Positions 8,637-18,734 of a DNA stretch of 46,324 nt are shown one piece after another. Under the pieces are notes generated by a model. It did not search any database. It was not told where the DNA came from and saw nothing but the letters and a program-made list of their open reading frames with translations. The translations under genes were made by a program, and so were the position numbers. This DNA is from Candidatus Avimonas faecium (GTDB lineage Bacteria; Bacillota; Clostridia; Oscillospirales; Acutalibacteraceae): NCBI GenBank assembly GCA_904419005.1, contig CAJFQI010000012.1, positions 1-46,324 of the forward strand. The letters are read 5' to 3'. Every line of letters starts with the position of its first letter. The first letter of the stretch is position 1.

Positions 8637-9665
8637 ATGAAAATTCTCGCGATCGAATCCTCCTGCGACGAAACCGCCGCCGCGGTGGTGCAGGACGGAC
8701 GGCGCGCGCTGTCCAACGTGGTCGCCTCCCAGGTGGAGGAGCATAAGCTGTACGGGGGCGTGGTGCCCGAGATCGCCAGCCGCCGCCACGCGGAGGCGAT
8801 TTCGGGCGTGGCGCGGCAGGCGCTGGAGCAGGCGGGCACGCCCCTTTCGGCGATGGACGCGGTGGCCGTCACCTATGCGCCGGGGCTGATCGGGGCGCTG
8901 CTGGTGGGGGTGAACTTCGCCAAGGGGCTGTCCCTTTCGGCCGGCCTGCCGCTGGTCCCGGTCCACCACCTGCGCTCCCACATCGCGGCGAACTATCTCG
9001 CCCATCCGGGGCTGGAGCCGCCCTTCCTCTGCCTGGTGGTGTCGGGCGGGCACAGCCACATCGTCCGGGTGGAGGATTACACCCGCTTTACCGTCCTGGG
9101 CCACACCCGGGACGACGCGGCGGGGGAGTGCTACGACAAAGCCGCCCGCGCCATGGGGATGCCCTATCCCGGCGGCGTCCATCTCGACCGCCGCGCGGCG
9201 GCGGGCGACCCGGACGCCTACCGCCTGCCCCATCCCCGTCTTGAGAACCCGGACGGAAGCCCCTGCTACGATTTCAGCTTTTCCGGGCTCAAGACCGCGG
9301 TGATCAACCTGCTGCACAACGCGGCGCAGAAGGGGGAGGAGGTCGCTGTTGACGACCTGTGCGCCTCCTTCCAGAAAACGGCGGTGGATATGCTGGCCGG
9401 CAACACCCTGCGGGCGGCGGAGGCCGCCGGCGCCAAGACCATCGTCCTGGCCGGCGGGGTGTCCGCCAATTCCGGCCTGCGGGCCCGGATGGAGGCGGAG
9501 TGCCGCCGGCGGGGGTACAGGCTGTACGCGCCGCCCCTCCCCCTGTGCGGGGACAACGCCGCGATGGTGGGCGCCCAGGCGTATTACGAGTACCTGGCCG
9601 GGCATACGGCGGGGCTGGGCCTCAACGCCTATGCCACCATGCCGATTGAGGCCGCCGTTTATTGA
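8637..9665 (+). CDS. tsaD: tRNA N6-threonylcarbamoyladenosine transferase TsaD
   Basis: A 342-residue ASKHA-fold enzyme that transfers the threonylcarbamoyl group to A37 of ANN-decoding tRNAs, together with TsaB and TsaE. The N-terminus ILAIESSCDETAAAVV is diagnostic. Metal ligands His111 and His115 lie in HHLRSHI, and SGGHSHIV and the nucleotide segment LAGGVSANSGLR are present. The length is normal. The ATG at 8637 follows GGAAAGGGG; in-frame upstream sequence back to 8481 is Gly/Arg/Ala-rich and lacks a ribosome site. It closes the ywlE-rimI-pptA cluster. No terminator is visible before the pckA promoter. Confidence 0.97.
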   Translation: MKILAIESSCDETAAAVVQDGRRALSNVVASQVEEHKLYGGVVPEIASRRHAEAISGVARQALEQAGTPLSAMDAVAVTYAPGLIGALLVGVNFAKGLSLSAGLPLVPVHHLRSHIAANYLAHPGLEPPFLCLVVSGGHSHIVRVEDYTRFTVLGHTRDDAAGECYDKAARAMGMPYPGGVHLDRRAAAGDPDAYRLPHPRLENPDGSPCYDFSFSGLKTAVINLLHNAAQKGEEVAVDDLCASFQKTAVDMLAGNTLRAAEAAGAKTIVLAGGVSANSGLRARMEAECRRRGYRLYAPPLPLCGDNAAMVGAQAYYEYLAGHTAGLGLNAYATMPIEAAVY

Positions 9666-9754
9666 CGTCGCACAATTTGCAGGATTCCCCAGCCCAGGAT
9701 GCATATTGAACGTTCTTCTGTTAAAGAATTATCAAAATATTCACATTTTAGATA

Positions 9755-9784
9755 TTGCGTACCCGGCAGGGAATAGATTATAAT
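9755..9784 (+). promoter_or_regulatory. pckA promoter
   Basis: TTGCGT (9755-9760), an 18-base spacer and a perfect TATAAT (9779-9784). An AT-rich stretch directly upstream (9721-9754) could serve as an UP element or hold an operator. No operator is clear enough to name. Confidence 0.7.
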
Positions 9785-9863
9785 AAAATCTGATAGCGAA
9801 AAATTTCCCGCAGAGGGTTGACCGTCCCCTTCCGGGGCCGGGATGGAAAGGAGATAGACAGTT

Positions 9864-11648
<1,785 letters not shown>

Positions 11649-11665
11649 GACGCCCCTGGGGCGTG

Positions 11666-11702
11666 AAAAATCCCCCGTGCTGCGGCACGGGGGATTTTTT
11701 TG
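11666..11702 (+). terminator. Intrinsic terminator of pckA
   Basis: AAAAATCCCCCGTGC and GCACGGGGGATTTTT pair around a TGCG loop, and a T-tract follows. It lies 17 bases after the pckA stop. The A-rich 5' side would let it act from the other strand as well. Confidence 0.95.
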
Positions 11703-11746
11703 CGTGTTCGGTTTTGGCCGGGAAGCCGGTTCCGGGCTGTCCGGCG

Positions 11747-11920
11747 CTACGCCTCCTCCCGCATGGCCTCGGCGGCCGCCAGCAGGATGCGCAGGTCGCG
11801 CTCGGGCAGGGCGGCCGCCAGGCGGCGGAGCTTGGCGCGTCCCTCCTGCCCGCCGGCCTTCTCCGGGAACAGGAGCGCATCCAGCGACAGGTTGAGGATG
11901 ACCGCCATATGCAGGAGGAC
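11747..11920 (-). pseudogene. Remnant of an XRE-family regulator (C-terminal part only)
   Basis: On the minus strand the sequence VEVLLHMAVILNLSLDALLF followed by a helix rich in Arg, Leu and Ala, ending LLAAAEAMREEA and a stop, matches the last helix of a Cro/C1 DNA-binding domain plus its short C-terminal tail. The preceding helix-turn-helix cannot be found in any frame; the upstream sequence is replaced by GC-rich sequence and by the queT promoter. I read it as a decayed gene whose 5' half was lost. Similarity is judged by pattern only, so the limits are approximate. Confidence 0.45.
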
Positions 11921-11995
11921 TTCTACGGAGCCGCACGGCAGGGCCGGACGGTATGACGGGCCGCCCCGTACGGCCTCCGCCGCGGCAGGGGGCGC

Positions 11996-12024
11996 TTGAC
12001 AATTCCGCGGCGAGAGGCTATAGT
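11996..12024 (+). promoter_or_regulatory. queT promoter
   Basis: TTGACA (11996-12001), a 17-base spacer and TATAGT (12019-12024), an almost ideal housekeeping promoter. It is followed by a 140-base structured leader and then queT. Confidence 0.85.
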
Positions 12025-12031
12025 GGAGGAC

Positions 12032-12158
12032 GCAGCCGTCCCCGGGCGGCTGCCGGTCAGTTCGCAACCATCCTGACCGGACAGGGCGCCTTTCGCAGCG
12101 GCCCGGCCTGCGCCGGCCCCGCGATGCCAAGCCCTGTCAGAATAAAACTAGGGAAGGA
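12032..12158 (+). promoter_or_regulatory. Structured queT leader, candidate preQ1 riboswitch (class III-like)
   Basis: Three perfect helices lie in series. GCAGCCG (12032-12038) pairs with CGGCTGC (12047-12053). CGGTCAG (12054-12060) pairs with CTGACCG (12073-12079) across a 12-base loop. GACAGGGC (12080-12087) pairs with GCCCTGTC (12131-12138) around a GC-rich inner hairpin. An A-rich tail AGAATAAAACTA follows and leads into the ribosome site GGGAAGGA (12151-12158). An A-rich tail ending in CTA just before the ribosome site is typical of preQ1 riboswitches, and queT genes are regulated by preQ1-II or preQ1-III elements in other Firmicutes. I could not assign the pseudoknot pairs with certainty. 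Confidence 0.6.
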
Positions 12159-12166
12159 CGATCCAC

Positions 12167-12703
12167 ATGAACCAAAACCAAAGCAAAGCGCTCCGCCGCC
12201 TGGCGGAGGGAGGGCTGATCGCCGCGATGTACGCGGCCCTGACCCTCGCCATCCCGGCGGCCTCCTTCGGCATGGGCCAGTTCCGCGTGTCGGAGATGCT
12301 GACCATCCTGCCGGTCTTTACCCCGGCGGCAATCCCCGGCCTGGCAGTCGGGTGCGTGGTGTCCAACATCGTCGGCCTGGCGATGGGGGCCAACGTCGCC
12401 GGCGCATGGGACATCCTCTTCGGCCCGCTGGCCACCCTGGCCGCCGCCGTGCTGACCTATGCGATGCGGAATATCCGCTTCAAGGGGCTGCCCATCCTTT
12501 CCACCCTCCCGCCGGTACTGCTGAACGCCGTCGTGGTGGGGCTGGAGCTGACCGTCGCCCTCTTCGGCTTCTCCTGGCCGGTGTACGGGCTGTGTATGCT
12601 CCAGGTAGGCCTGGGGCAGCTGGCGGCCTGCACCGTCTGCGGGCTGCTGCTGTATGCGGCCCTCAGCCGCTCCGGCGCGGCCAAGGCGGTGTTCCGCTGC
12701 TGA
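12167..12703 (+). CDS. queT: ECF transporter S component QueT (queuosine precursor uptake)
   Basis: A 178-residue hydrophobic protein with about five or six membrane spans, the substrate-binding subunit of an energy-coupling-factor importer. The family signature GQFRVSEMLTILPVFTPAAI followed by PGLAVGCVVSNIVGLA identifies the QueT/COG4708 group, which imports queuosine precursors such as preQ1. It would use the shared EcfA-A'-T energising module, which is not encoded here. The ATG at 12167 follows GGGAAGGA. It is a single-gene unit with a strong promoter, a structured leader and a downstream hairpin terminator. Confidence 0.88.
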   Translation: MNQNQSKALRRLAEGGLIAAMYAALTLAIPAASFGMGQFRVSEMLTILPVFTPAAIPGLAVGCVVSNIVGLAMGANVAGAWDILFGPLATLAAAVLTYAMRNIRFKGLPILSTLPPVLLNAVVVGLELTVALFGFSWPVYGLCMLQVGLGQLAACTVCGLLLYAALSRSGAAKAVFRC

Positions 12704-12741
12704 GCGAGGACGCGGCAAAGGACGGGCGTTTGGCATCTTTG

Positions 12742-12772
12742 GCCGCGGGGGGGCTTTCCCTCCGCGGCTTTT
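12742..12772 (+). terminator. Probable terminator of queT
   Basis: GCCGCGG (12742-12748) pairs with CCGCGGC (12762-12768), with extra G-C pairs inside and a short TTTT tail. It lies about 40 bases after the queT stop. Confidence 0.6.
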
Positions 12773-12898
12773 CATGGGTTTCCGCGCCGGCGCAGGCTGT
12801 GTCGGGGGAGGGCGTCTTGGCGGCGGGTGCTGGCTCAGGGCCCGGCCCCCGAAGGCGGCTTAGGATGGCGGGCATTCGCAAAATAGCCAATAGCAGGC

Positions 12899-12936
12899 GG
12901 CGAAAAGCCGGAAAATCCGGCTTTTCGCCTTTTTTT
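12899..12936 (+). terminator. Strong intrinsic terminator before the ribosomal cluster
   Basis: A perfect 13-bp stem, GGCGAAAAGCCGG with CCGGCTTTTCGCC, with a five-base loop and a seven-T tail. It insulates the S10 promoter from read-through out of queT. The interval 12773-12898 holds no recognisable gene. Confidence 0.93.
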
Positions 12937-12976
12937 GCTTTTTCAGGAAAAACGGGGGAAAAACTTGAAAAAGCCC

Positions 12977-13005
12977 TTGCATTCCGCGCCGTTTTATAGT
13001 AATAT
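12977..13005 (+). promoter_or_regulatory. S10 operon promoter
   Basis: TTGCAT (12977-12982) and TAATAT (13000-13005) are 17 bases apart. An overlapping TATAAT at 13003-13008 has a 20-base spacing from the same -35. It is the only credible promoter between the upstream terminator and rpsJ, leaving a long leader of about 365 bases. Confidence 0.65.
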
Positions 13006-13260
13006 AATTAGGCTTGGCTGCAAGAGGACGGGCGTATTGCGCCTGTTTTCCGGCTGAGCGGGACTGCACGATATGCGATGACGCGGGAGGTTGCAGCTTT
13101 TACGCTGGTTATTTCCGCTGAGTATGTCCGATTTTAAACCGGGCGACAAGGAATACTGAAAGCGCTTGCGCGCGGCTGTTTCCTTTGCGGGGGCGGCCTG
13201 CGGCGGCTCCGAGGGTTGTGGGGCTGCCGCTGCGTGTGCTGTCAGGGCGCTGGATTCGTA

Positions 13261-13295
13261 CCGGGAAAAGAGCTTCGCGCGTTTCCGGTTTTTTT
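13261..13295 (+). terminator. Terminator-like attenuator hairpin in the rpsJ leader
   Basis: CCGGGAAA pairs with TTTCCGG (one bulged G) and is followed by seven T residues at 13289-13295. It lies between the S10 promoter and rpsJ, 81 bases before the start codon. No gene precedes it, so it would end only the leader transcript. That fits transcription attenuation of the r-protein operon. The rest of the leader, 13009-13260, is GC-rich with no recognisable ORF. Confidence 0.5.
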
Positions 13296-13376
13296 ACCGC
13301 CGGCCGCGAAACACCCGGCGGTGTGTACAGATTCAGCGTCGCCCGCCAACTCAAATTTTTAAGGAGGCGTTTTTCA

Positions 13377-13688
13377 GTGGCAGTCAAAGAAAAAATCCGC
13401 ATTCGCATTAAGGGGTACGATCACCAGCTGGTTGATCAGTCCGCGGAAAAGATCGTAGAGACCGCGCGCCGCACGGGCGCCCGCGTTTCGGGTCCGGTTC
13501 CGCTGCCCACCGAGAAGGAAGTCGTCACCATCCTGCGCGCCGTCCACAAGTACAAGGACTCCCGCGAGCAGTTTGAGATGCGCACCCACAAGCGCCTGAT
13601 CGACATCCTCCGCCCGTCAAACAAGACCGTTGAGGCCCTGATGGGCCTTGAACTCCCCGCCGGCGTGGAAATCGAAATCAAGCTGTAA
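13377..13688 (+). CDS. rpsJ: 30S ribosomal protein S10
   Basis: 103 residues, the normal length. [20 protein letters not shown] at the N-terminus and the conserved [12 protein letters not shown] are clear. S10 sits in the 30S head and also acts as NusE in transcription antitermination. The start is a GTG at 13377 behind AAGGAGG; no ATG fits. It is the first gene of the S10-spc-alpha cluster and is followed by an unusually long, structured gap of 220 bases before rplC. Confidence 0.97.
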   Translation: MAVKEKIRIRIKGYDHQLVDQSAEKIVETARRTGARVSGPVPLPTEKEVVTILRAVHKYKDSREQFEMRTHKRLIDILRPSNKTVEALMGLELPAGVEIEIKL

Positions 13689-13690
13689 GG

Positions 13691-13864
13691 CGCCTGCCGC
13701 CGCCCGTTCACGGAATAACCCGCCGTGCAAGGCGGCGCCCGGCGAACCCGGCTTGCGGCAAACCGGATTCCGGTTTGCGATTCCCTCGGCGAGGTCATGT
13801 TGGCCAACGCGGCACGGCGCCGCAGGCCGCCTTTCCCGGCTTCCAGACCGGACGGCGGCAGGCG
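13691..13864 (+). promoter_or_regulatory. Structured intercistronic region between rpsJ and rplC
   Basis: CGCCTGCCGCCG (13691-13702) is perfectly complementary to CGGCGGCAGGCG (13853-13864), closing a domain of about 150 bases. Inside, GCAAACCGG (13758-13766) pairs with CCGGTTTGC (13770-13778). No ORF with a ribosome site is present. Neighbouring r-protein genes are mostly 1-30 bases apart, so this gap is exceptional. A protein-binding autoregulatory RNA or a processing site is inferred. Confidence 0.5.
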
Positions 13865-13908
13865 GTCCCGGCGCAGCCGGTCAACCAATAACCAAGGAGG
13901 TATAGACA

Positions 13909-14544
13909 ATGCAAAAAGGCATCATCGGCAAGAAGGTCGGCATGACGCAGATCTTCGACGAAAAGGGCAACGTCGTCCCTGTGACCGTCATTGAAGCCGG
14001 CCCCTGCGCGGTCGTGCAGAAGAAGACGGTGGAAAACGACGGCTACGCCGCCGTCCAGATGGGCTTCGGCGACGTGTCCCTCAAGAAGGTTACCAAGCCC
14101 CTGAAGGGCCATTTCGACAAGGCGGATGTCGCCCCCAAGAAAACCCTGCGCGAATTCCGCTTTGACGACTGCGACGCGTTCAATGTAGGCGACATCGTCA
14201 AGGCCGACACCTTCGCTGCCGGCGACCGCGTGGACGTGGTCGGCACCAGCAAGGGTAAAGGCTACGCCGGCGCGATCAAGCGCTGGAACTTCCAGCGGCT
14301 GAAGGAAACCCACGGTTCCGGCCCGGTCGCCCGCCATGCGGGCTCCCTGGGCGCCTGCTCCTCCCCGTCCCGCGTGTTCAAGGGCACCAAAGGGGCTGGC
14401 CACCTGGGCGCGGAGCGCGTCACCGTCCAGAACCTCAGCGTCGTCAAGGTGGACGCGGAGAACAACCTGATTGCGGTCAAGGGCGCCGTCCCCGGCCCCC
14501 GCGGCAGCGTTGTGGTTCTCTCCGAGACCGTCAAGAAGGCGTAA
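13909..14544 (+). CDS. rplC: 50S ribosomal protein L3
   Basis: 211 residues. The start [20 protein letters not shown] and the W-finger tip region around [19 protein letters not shown], which reaches towards the peptidyl-transferase centre, are typical. L3 is one of the earliest 23S rRNA binding proteins. The start follows AAGGAGG. rplD begins 29 bases after the stop. Confidence 0.97.
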   Translation: MQKGIIGKKVGMTQIFDEKGNVVPVTVIEAGPCAVVQKKTVENDGYAAVQMGFGDVSLKKVTKPLKGHFDKADVAPKKTLREFRFDDCDAFNVGDIVKADTFAAGDRVDVVGTSKGKGYAGAIKRWNFQRLKETHGSGPVARHAGSLGACSSPSRVFKGTKGAGHLGAERVTVQNLSVVKVDAENNLIAVKGAVPGPRGSVVVLSETVKKA

Positions 14545-14573
14545 GGCAAGCGTTAGGGAAGGAGGAAATCAGA

Positions 14574-15197
14574 ATGCCTACAGTATCCGTTTTTGATATG
14601 ACCGGCAAGCAGACCGGGAGCATGGAGCTTTCCGACGCGATCTTCGGCATCGAGCCCAACAAGACCGTTCTGCACAGCGCCGTTGTGAATTACCTGGCCA
14701 ACCAGCGCCAGGGCACCCAATCCACGCTGACCCGCGCCGAAGTGAGCGGCGGCGGCAAGAAGCCGTGGCGTCAGAAGGGCACCGGTCACGCCCGTCAGGG
14801 CTCGACCCGCGCGCCCCAGTGGACCCACGGCGGCATCGCCCTGGGCCCCAAGCCCCGCAGCTATTCCTATACGCTGCCCAAGAAGGTCCGCCGTCTGGCG
14901 ATGAAGTCGGCGTTTTCCGCGAAGGTGGCTTCCGGCGATATGATCGTGCTTGAGGCCCTGACCCTCGACGGCTTTAAGACCAAGACCGTCGCGGCGATGC
15001 TCAGCGCGCTGGGCGCCGACCGCAAGGCCATCCTGGTTCTGCCGGAGAAGGACGAGGTCGCCGTCAAGTCGGCCCGCAACATCCCCGGCGTCAAGACCGC
15101 CCTGGTCAACACCCTCAACGTCTACGATATCCTAAACGCCGATAAGTTCATCGTCGTCAAGGATGCCGTTGCCAAACTCGAGGAGGTGTACAAATAA
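14574..15197 (+). CDS. rplD: 50S ribosomal protein L4
   Basis: 207 residues. The extended loop that lines the exit tunnel is visible in GGGKKPWRQKGTGHARQGS. In gamma-proteobacteria L4 also represses the S10 operon; whether it does so here is not known. The start follows AAGGAGG. The stop overlaps the rplW start by one base, suggesting translational coupling. Confidence 0.97.
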   Translation: MPTVSVFDMTGKQTGSMELSDAIFGIEPNKTVLHSAVVNYLANQRQGTQSTLTRAEVSGGGKKPWRQKGTGHARQGSTRAPQWTHGGIALGPKPRSYSYTLPKKVRRLAMKSAFSAKVASGDMIVLEALTLDGFKTKTVAAMLSALGADRKAILVLPEKDEVAVKSARNIPGVKTALVNTLNVYDILNADKFIVVKDAVAKLEEVYK

Positions 15198-15487
15198 TGG
15201 AAGCTCGGGACATTATCCTGGCCCCTGTCGTCACCGAAAAGTCGGTGGCCGCTCTTGCGGAGAAAAAGTACACCTTTAAGGTGGCGAAGGAAGCCAATAA
15301 AATCGAGATCGCCCGCGCGGTGGCCGAAATCTTCGGCGTCAAGGTCGCCAAGGTCAACACCATCAGCATGAAGGGGCGCAAACGCCGTCAGGGCCGTTAC
15401 GAAGGGTATACCCCGTCCTGGAAAAAGGCGGTCGTCACCCTGACCCCTGACTCGAAGACCATCGAGTTCTTTGACGGCCTGTTCTAA
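15197..15487 (+). CDS. rplW: 50S ribosomal protein L23
   Basis: 96 residues, normal length. DIILAPVVTEKSVA and the conserved KVAKVNTISMKGRKRRQGR segment are diagnostic. L23 lies at the tunnel exit and docks SRP and trigger factor. It starts within the last base of the rplD stop codon. A 107-base gap separates it from rplB. Confidence 0.96.
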   Translation: MEARDIILAPVVTEKSVAALAEKKYTFKVAKEANKIEIARAVAEIFGVKVAKVNTISMKGRKRRQGRYEGYTPSWKKAVVTLTPDSKTIEFFDGLF

Positions 15488-15594
15488 GCTGAGAGGACAG
15501 GGCCGCCGAACCCGACGGGTCGTTTGGATCCGGGCAACGTATGGGGCGTTGGCGACGCCCCGCAAAGCCAAGATTTAGGAGAGTGAGTCGAACA

Positions 15595-16428
15595 ATGGCG
15601 ATTAAATTTTATAAACCGACCACCCCCGGGCGCCGCAACATGTCGGTCACCGATTACAGCGAGCTGTCCAAGGGCGGTCCGGAAAAAAGCCTGCTGGCCC
15701 CGCTGAATAAGAACGCCGGCCGCAACAGCTACGGCCGCATCACCGTCCGCCACCGCGGCGGCGGGCACCGCCGCAAGTACCGCATCATCGACTTCAAGCG
15801 CAACAAGGTCGACATGCCGGCGACGGTGCTGTCCCTGGAGTACGACCCCAACCGCAGCGCCCACATCGCGCTGGTGCAGTATGAGGACGGCGAGAAGCGC
15901 TACATCGTGGCGCCCCAGGGCCTCAAGGTGGGGGATACCGTAGTCTCCGGCGCGGGCGCCGACATCAAGCCGGGCAACGCCCTGCCGCTGTCTGCGATCC
16001 CGACCGGTACCTTTATCCACAATGTGGAGCTCTATCCGGGCAAGGGCGCGCAGCTGGCCCGCAGCGCCGGCGTGATGGCCCAGCTGATGGGCAAGGAAAG
16101 CAACATGGCGCTGGTCCGCCTGCCCTCCGGCGAGATGCGGTATGTGCCGCTGAACTGCATGGCCACCGTCGGCCAGGTCGGCAATGTGGACCATGAGAAT
16201 GTCAAGATCGGCAAGGCCGGCCGCAAGCGCCACATGGGCTGGCGCCCGACGGTGCGCGGTTCGGTTATGAACCCCTGCGACCACCCGCACGGCGGCGGCG
16301 AGGGCAAATCCCCGATCGGCCGTCCGGGCCCGGTTACCCCGTGGGGCAAGCCCGCGCTGGGGTATAAGACCCGTAAGCACCACAACCGTTCGGACAAGTT
16401 CATTGTCAAGCGCCGCAACAGCAAGTAA
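15595..16428 (+). CDS. rplB: 50S ribosomal protein L2
   Basis: 277 residues. [16 protein letters not shown] at the N-terminus and [20 protein letters not shown] at the C-terminus are the family hallmarks, with the conserved histidine in HPHGGGEG. L2 is needed for subunit association and peptidyl transfer. The ATG at 15595 follows TTAGGAGAGTGAG; an earlier in-frame ATG at 15541 lacks a ribosome site. Confidence 0.97.
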   Translation: MAIKFYKPTTPGRRNMSVTDYSELSKGGPEKSLLAPLNKNAGRNSYGRITVRHRGGGHRRKYRIIDFKRNKVDMPATVLSLEYDPNRSAHIALVQYEDGEKRYIVAPQGLKVGDTVVSGAGADIKPGNALPLSAIPTGTFIHNVELYPGKGAQLARSAGVMAQLMGKESNMALVRLPSGEMRYVPLNCMATVGQVGNVDHENVKIGKAGRKRHMGWRPTVRGSVMNPCDHPHGGGEGKSPIGRPGPVTPWGKPALGYKTRKHHNRSDKFIVKRRNSK

Positions 16429-16449
16429 GCGAAAGGAGATTCATTATTT

Positions 16450-16728
16450 ATGAGCAGAAGCGTAAAGAAGGGTCCTTTCGTACAGCCCGTGCTGTTGAAA
16501 AGGATTCAGGAGATGAACAAGACCGGTGAGAAGCGCATCCTGAAGACCTGGAGCCGCGCGTCCACCATTTTCCCGGATTTCGTGGGCCACACCATCGCCG
16601 TCCACGACGGCCGCAAGCATGTGCCGGTGTACATCACCGAGGACATGGTCGGGCATAAGCTCGGCGAGTTTGCCCCCACGCGGACCTTCCGGGGCCACGC
16701 CGGTTCCAAAACGTCCAACAACCGTTAA
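16450..16728 (+). CDS. rpsS: 30S ribosomal protein S19
   Basis: 92 residues, normal length. [17 protein letters not shown] and the C-terminal [14 protein letters not shown] are diagnostic. S19 contacts S13 in the 30S head near the A-site finger. It is 21 bases after rplB and 23 before rplV. The start follows AAAGGAG. Confidence 0.97.
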   Translation: MSRSVKKGPFVQPVLLKRIQEMNKTGEKRILKTWSRASTIFPDFVGHTIAVHDGRKHVPVYITEDMVGHKLGEFAPTRTFRGHAGSKTSNNR

Positions 16729-16751
16729 GCGGCGGAAAGGAGAGAAACGTC

Positions 16752-17084
16752 ATGGAAGCAAGGGCAATGGTAAAGTACGCCCGTATTTCCCCCCGCAAAG
16801 TGCAGATCGTTCTCGACCTCATCCGCAACAAGCCGGTTGACGTCGCCCTCGCGACTGTACGCAACACCCCCAAGGCCGCCTGCGAGTATCTTGAGAAGCT
16901 GCTCAAATCGGCGGCGGCCAACGCAGAGAATAAGAACATGGATGTCAGCGGCCTCTATGTTTCCGAATGCTTCGTCTGCCCCGGCCCCATCCTCAAGAGA
17001 ATCCGTCCGAGAGCCCAGGGTCGCGCCTACCGCATCAATAAGAGAACCAGCCATATCACCCTTGTGCTCAAGGAAAAAGAGTAA
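16752..17084 (+). CDS. rplV: 50S ribosomal protein L22
   Basis: 110 residues. The N-terminal [20 protein letters not shown] and the C-terminal hairpin [17 protein letters not shown] are typical. That hairpin lines the nascent-peptide tunnel and is a site of macrolide-resistance changes in other bacteria. The start follows GGAAAGGAG. Confidence 0.97.
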   Translation: MEARAMVKYARISPRKVQIVLDLIRNKPVDVALATVRNTPKAACEYLEKLLKSAAANAENKNMDVSGLYVSECFVCPGPILKRIRPRAQGRAYRINKRTSHITLVLKEKE

Positions 17085-17099
17085 TGGAGGAGGTAAATT

Positions 17100-17765
17100 A
17101 TGGGACAGAAGATTAATCCCCACGGCCTTCGCGTCGGCGTGATCAAGGACTGGGATTCCCGCTGGTTTGTTAAGGACAGCGAATTCGGCGACACCATCGT
17201 GTCCGACTACAACCTTCGCAAATTCCTCAAGAAGACCCTGTACGCCGCCGGCGTGCCGAAAATTGAAATCGAACGCGACGCGTCCCGCGTGCGCGTGAAT
17301 ATCCACTGCGCCAAGCCTGGCATCGTCATCGGCAAGGGCGGCGCGGAAATCGAGAAGCTGCGCAAGCAGTGCGAGAAGATGCTGGGCAAGCCCACCCTGA
17401 TCAACATCGTAGAGGTGCGCAGCCCCGACGTCAACGCCCAGCTGGTGGCGGAGAACATCGCCGCCCAGCTTGAGAAGCGCACGTCCTTCCGCCGCGCGAT
17501 GAAGCAGTGCATCGGCCGCGCGATGAAGCTCGGCGCCAAGGGCATTAAGACCCAGGTGTCCGGCCGCCTGAACGGCGCGGAAATCGCCCGTACCGAGCAG
17601 TACCATGAAGGCACCATCCCGCTGCAGACCCTGCGCGCCGACATCGACTACGGCTTTGCCGAGGCGAGCACCACCTACGGCCGCATCGGCGTGAAGGTGT
17701 GGATCTACCGCGGCGAGGTCCTCGGCGCTGCTGCCAAGCCCCGTCGGGAAGGAGGCAACAAGTAA
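17100..17765 (+). CDS. rpsC: 30S ribosomal protein S3
   Basis: 221 residues. [20 protein letters not shown] at the N-terminus, the KH-domain loop [14 protein letters not shown] and [19 protein letters not shown] near the end are diagnostic. S3 forms part of the mRNA entry site and helicase activity. The stop TAA shares its last A with the ATG of rplP (TAATG), so the two are translationally coupled. Confidence 0.97.
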   Translation: MGQKINPHGLRVGVIKDWDSRWFVKDSEFGDTIVSDYNLRKFLKKTLYAAGVPKIEIERDASRVRVNIHCAKPGIVIGKGGAEIEKLRKQCEKMLGKPTLINIVEVRSPDVNAQLVAENIAAQLEKRTSFRRAMKQCIGRAMKLGAKGIKTQVSGRLNGAEIARTEQYHEGTIPLQTLRADIDYGFAEASTTYGRIGVKVWIYRGEVLGAAAKPRREGGNK

Positions 17766-18217
17766 TGCTGTTACCGAAGAGAGTGAAATACCGCCGCGTC
17801 CATCGCGGGCGCCTGACCGGTAAAGCGACCCGCGGCAACAAGGTCAACTACGGCGAATACGGCCTGCAGGCCTTGGAGCCCGCGTGGATCTCCTCCAACC
17901 AGATTGAAGCCGCCCGTGTCGCCATGACCCGTTATATCAAGCGCGGCGGCCAGGTGTGGATCAAGATTTTCCCCGACAAGCCCATTACCGAGAAGCCGGC
18001 CGAGACCCGCATGGGTTCCGGTAAAGGCTCGCCGGAGTACTGGGTGGCCGTGGTCAAGCCCGGCCGCGTGATGTTTGAGATCAGCGGCGTTTCCGAGGAA
18101 ATCGCCCGCGAAGCGTTGAGACTTGCAGCGAACAAGCTGCCCATCAAGTGCAAATTCGTCAAGAAGGCCGATCAGGATGCGGCCGGTTCGGAAGAAACGG
18201 GTGGTGAGCAGGCATGA
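17765..18217 (+). CDS. rplP: 50S ribosomal protein L16
   Basis: 150 residues, slightly longer than the usual 136-147 because of an acidic tail after residue 136. [40 protein letters not shown] and the loop around the tRNA-contacting region are typical. The ATG at 17765 overlaps the rpsC stop by one base. The stop overlaps the rpmC start by four bases (ATGA). Confidence 0.97.
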   Translation: MLLPKRVKYRRVHRGRLTGKATRGNKVNYGEYGLQALEPAWISSNQIEAARVAMTRYIKRGGQVWIKIFPDKPITEKPAETRMGSGKGSPEYWVAVVKPGRVMFEISGVSEEIAREALRLAANKLPIKCKFVKKADQDAAGSEETGGEQA

Positions 18218-18429
18218 AGAGCACAGAAATCGAAAAAATCCGCGAACTGAACGATACAGAGCTCCAGAACAGGCTCAAGGACCTCAAGCAGGAGCTGTTC
18301 AACCTGCGTTTCCAACACGCGATCAATCAGCTCGATAACCCGATGCGCCTGAAAGCCGTCAAGAAGGAGATCGCGATCATCAAGACGATTGTCCGCGAGA
18401 ACGAGATCAAGAGCGGCGCGCAGGCGTAA
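18214..18429 (+). CDS. rpmC: 50S ribosomal protein L29
   Basis: 71 residues, two helices. The conserved [20 protein letters not shown] identifies L29, which sits beside L23 at the tunnel exit. Its start overlaps the rplP stop. The sequence downstream of residue 60 is a short variable tail. Confidence 0.96.
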   Translation: MKSTEIEKIRELNDTELQNRLKDLKQELFNLRFQHAINQLDNPMRLKAVKKEIAIIKTIVRENEIKSGAQA

Positions 18430-18447
18430 CGGAAGGAGGAGTGAAAC

Positions 18448-18705
18448 GTGAGCGATCGGAACCTGAGAAAGACCAGAACCGGCACCGTTGTCAGCGACAA
18501 GATGGATAAGACCGTCGTGGTCGCGATTGAGGACAATGTCCGCCATCCGCTGTATAAAAAGATTGTCAAGCGTACGGTGAAGCTGAAGGCGCATGATGAG
18601 AATAACGAGTGCAAGGCGGGCGACCGCGTGCTCGTCATGGAGACCCGCCCCCTGTCCAAGGACAAGAGATGGCGCGTAGCCAACATCATTGAGAAGGCCA
18701 AGTAA
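18448..18705 (+). CDS. rpsQ: 30S ribosomal protein S17
   Basis: 85 residues. [20 protein letters not shown] and the [20 protein letters not shown] segment of the OB fold identify S17, a primary 16S rRNA binder. The start codon is GTG at 18448 behind GGAAGGAGG. Confidence 0.97.
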   Translation: MSDRNLRKTRTGTVVSDKMDKTVVVAIEDNVRHPLYKKIVKRTVKLKAHDENNECKAGDRVLVMETRPLSKDKRWRVANIIEKAK

Positions 18706-18734
18706 GTCGGCTTTACTGAAAGGAGGAACAACCT

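Noticed and set aside
7851-9704. Long minus-strand frame across rimI, pptA and tsaD
   Set aside because: It spans three plus-strand genes with clear motifs and is low-complexity in composition.
9715-9750. Possible Rex or LexA operator upstream of pckA
   Set aside because: Only half-sites or wrongly spaced arms are visible (for example GAAC directly joined to GTTC).
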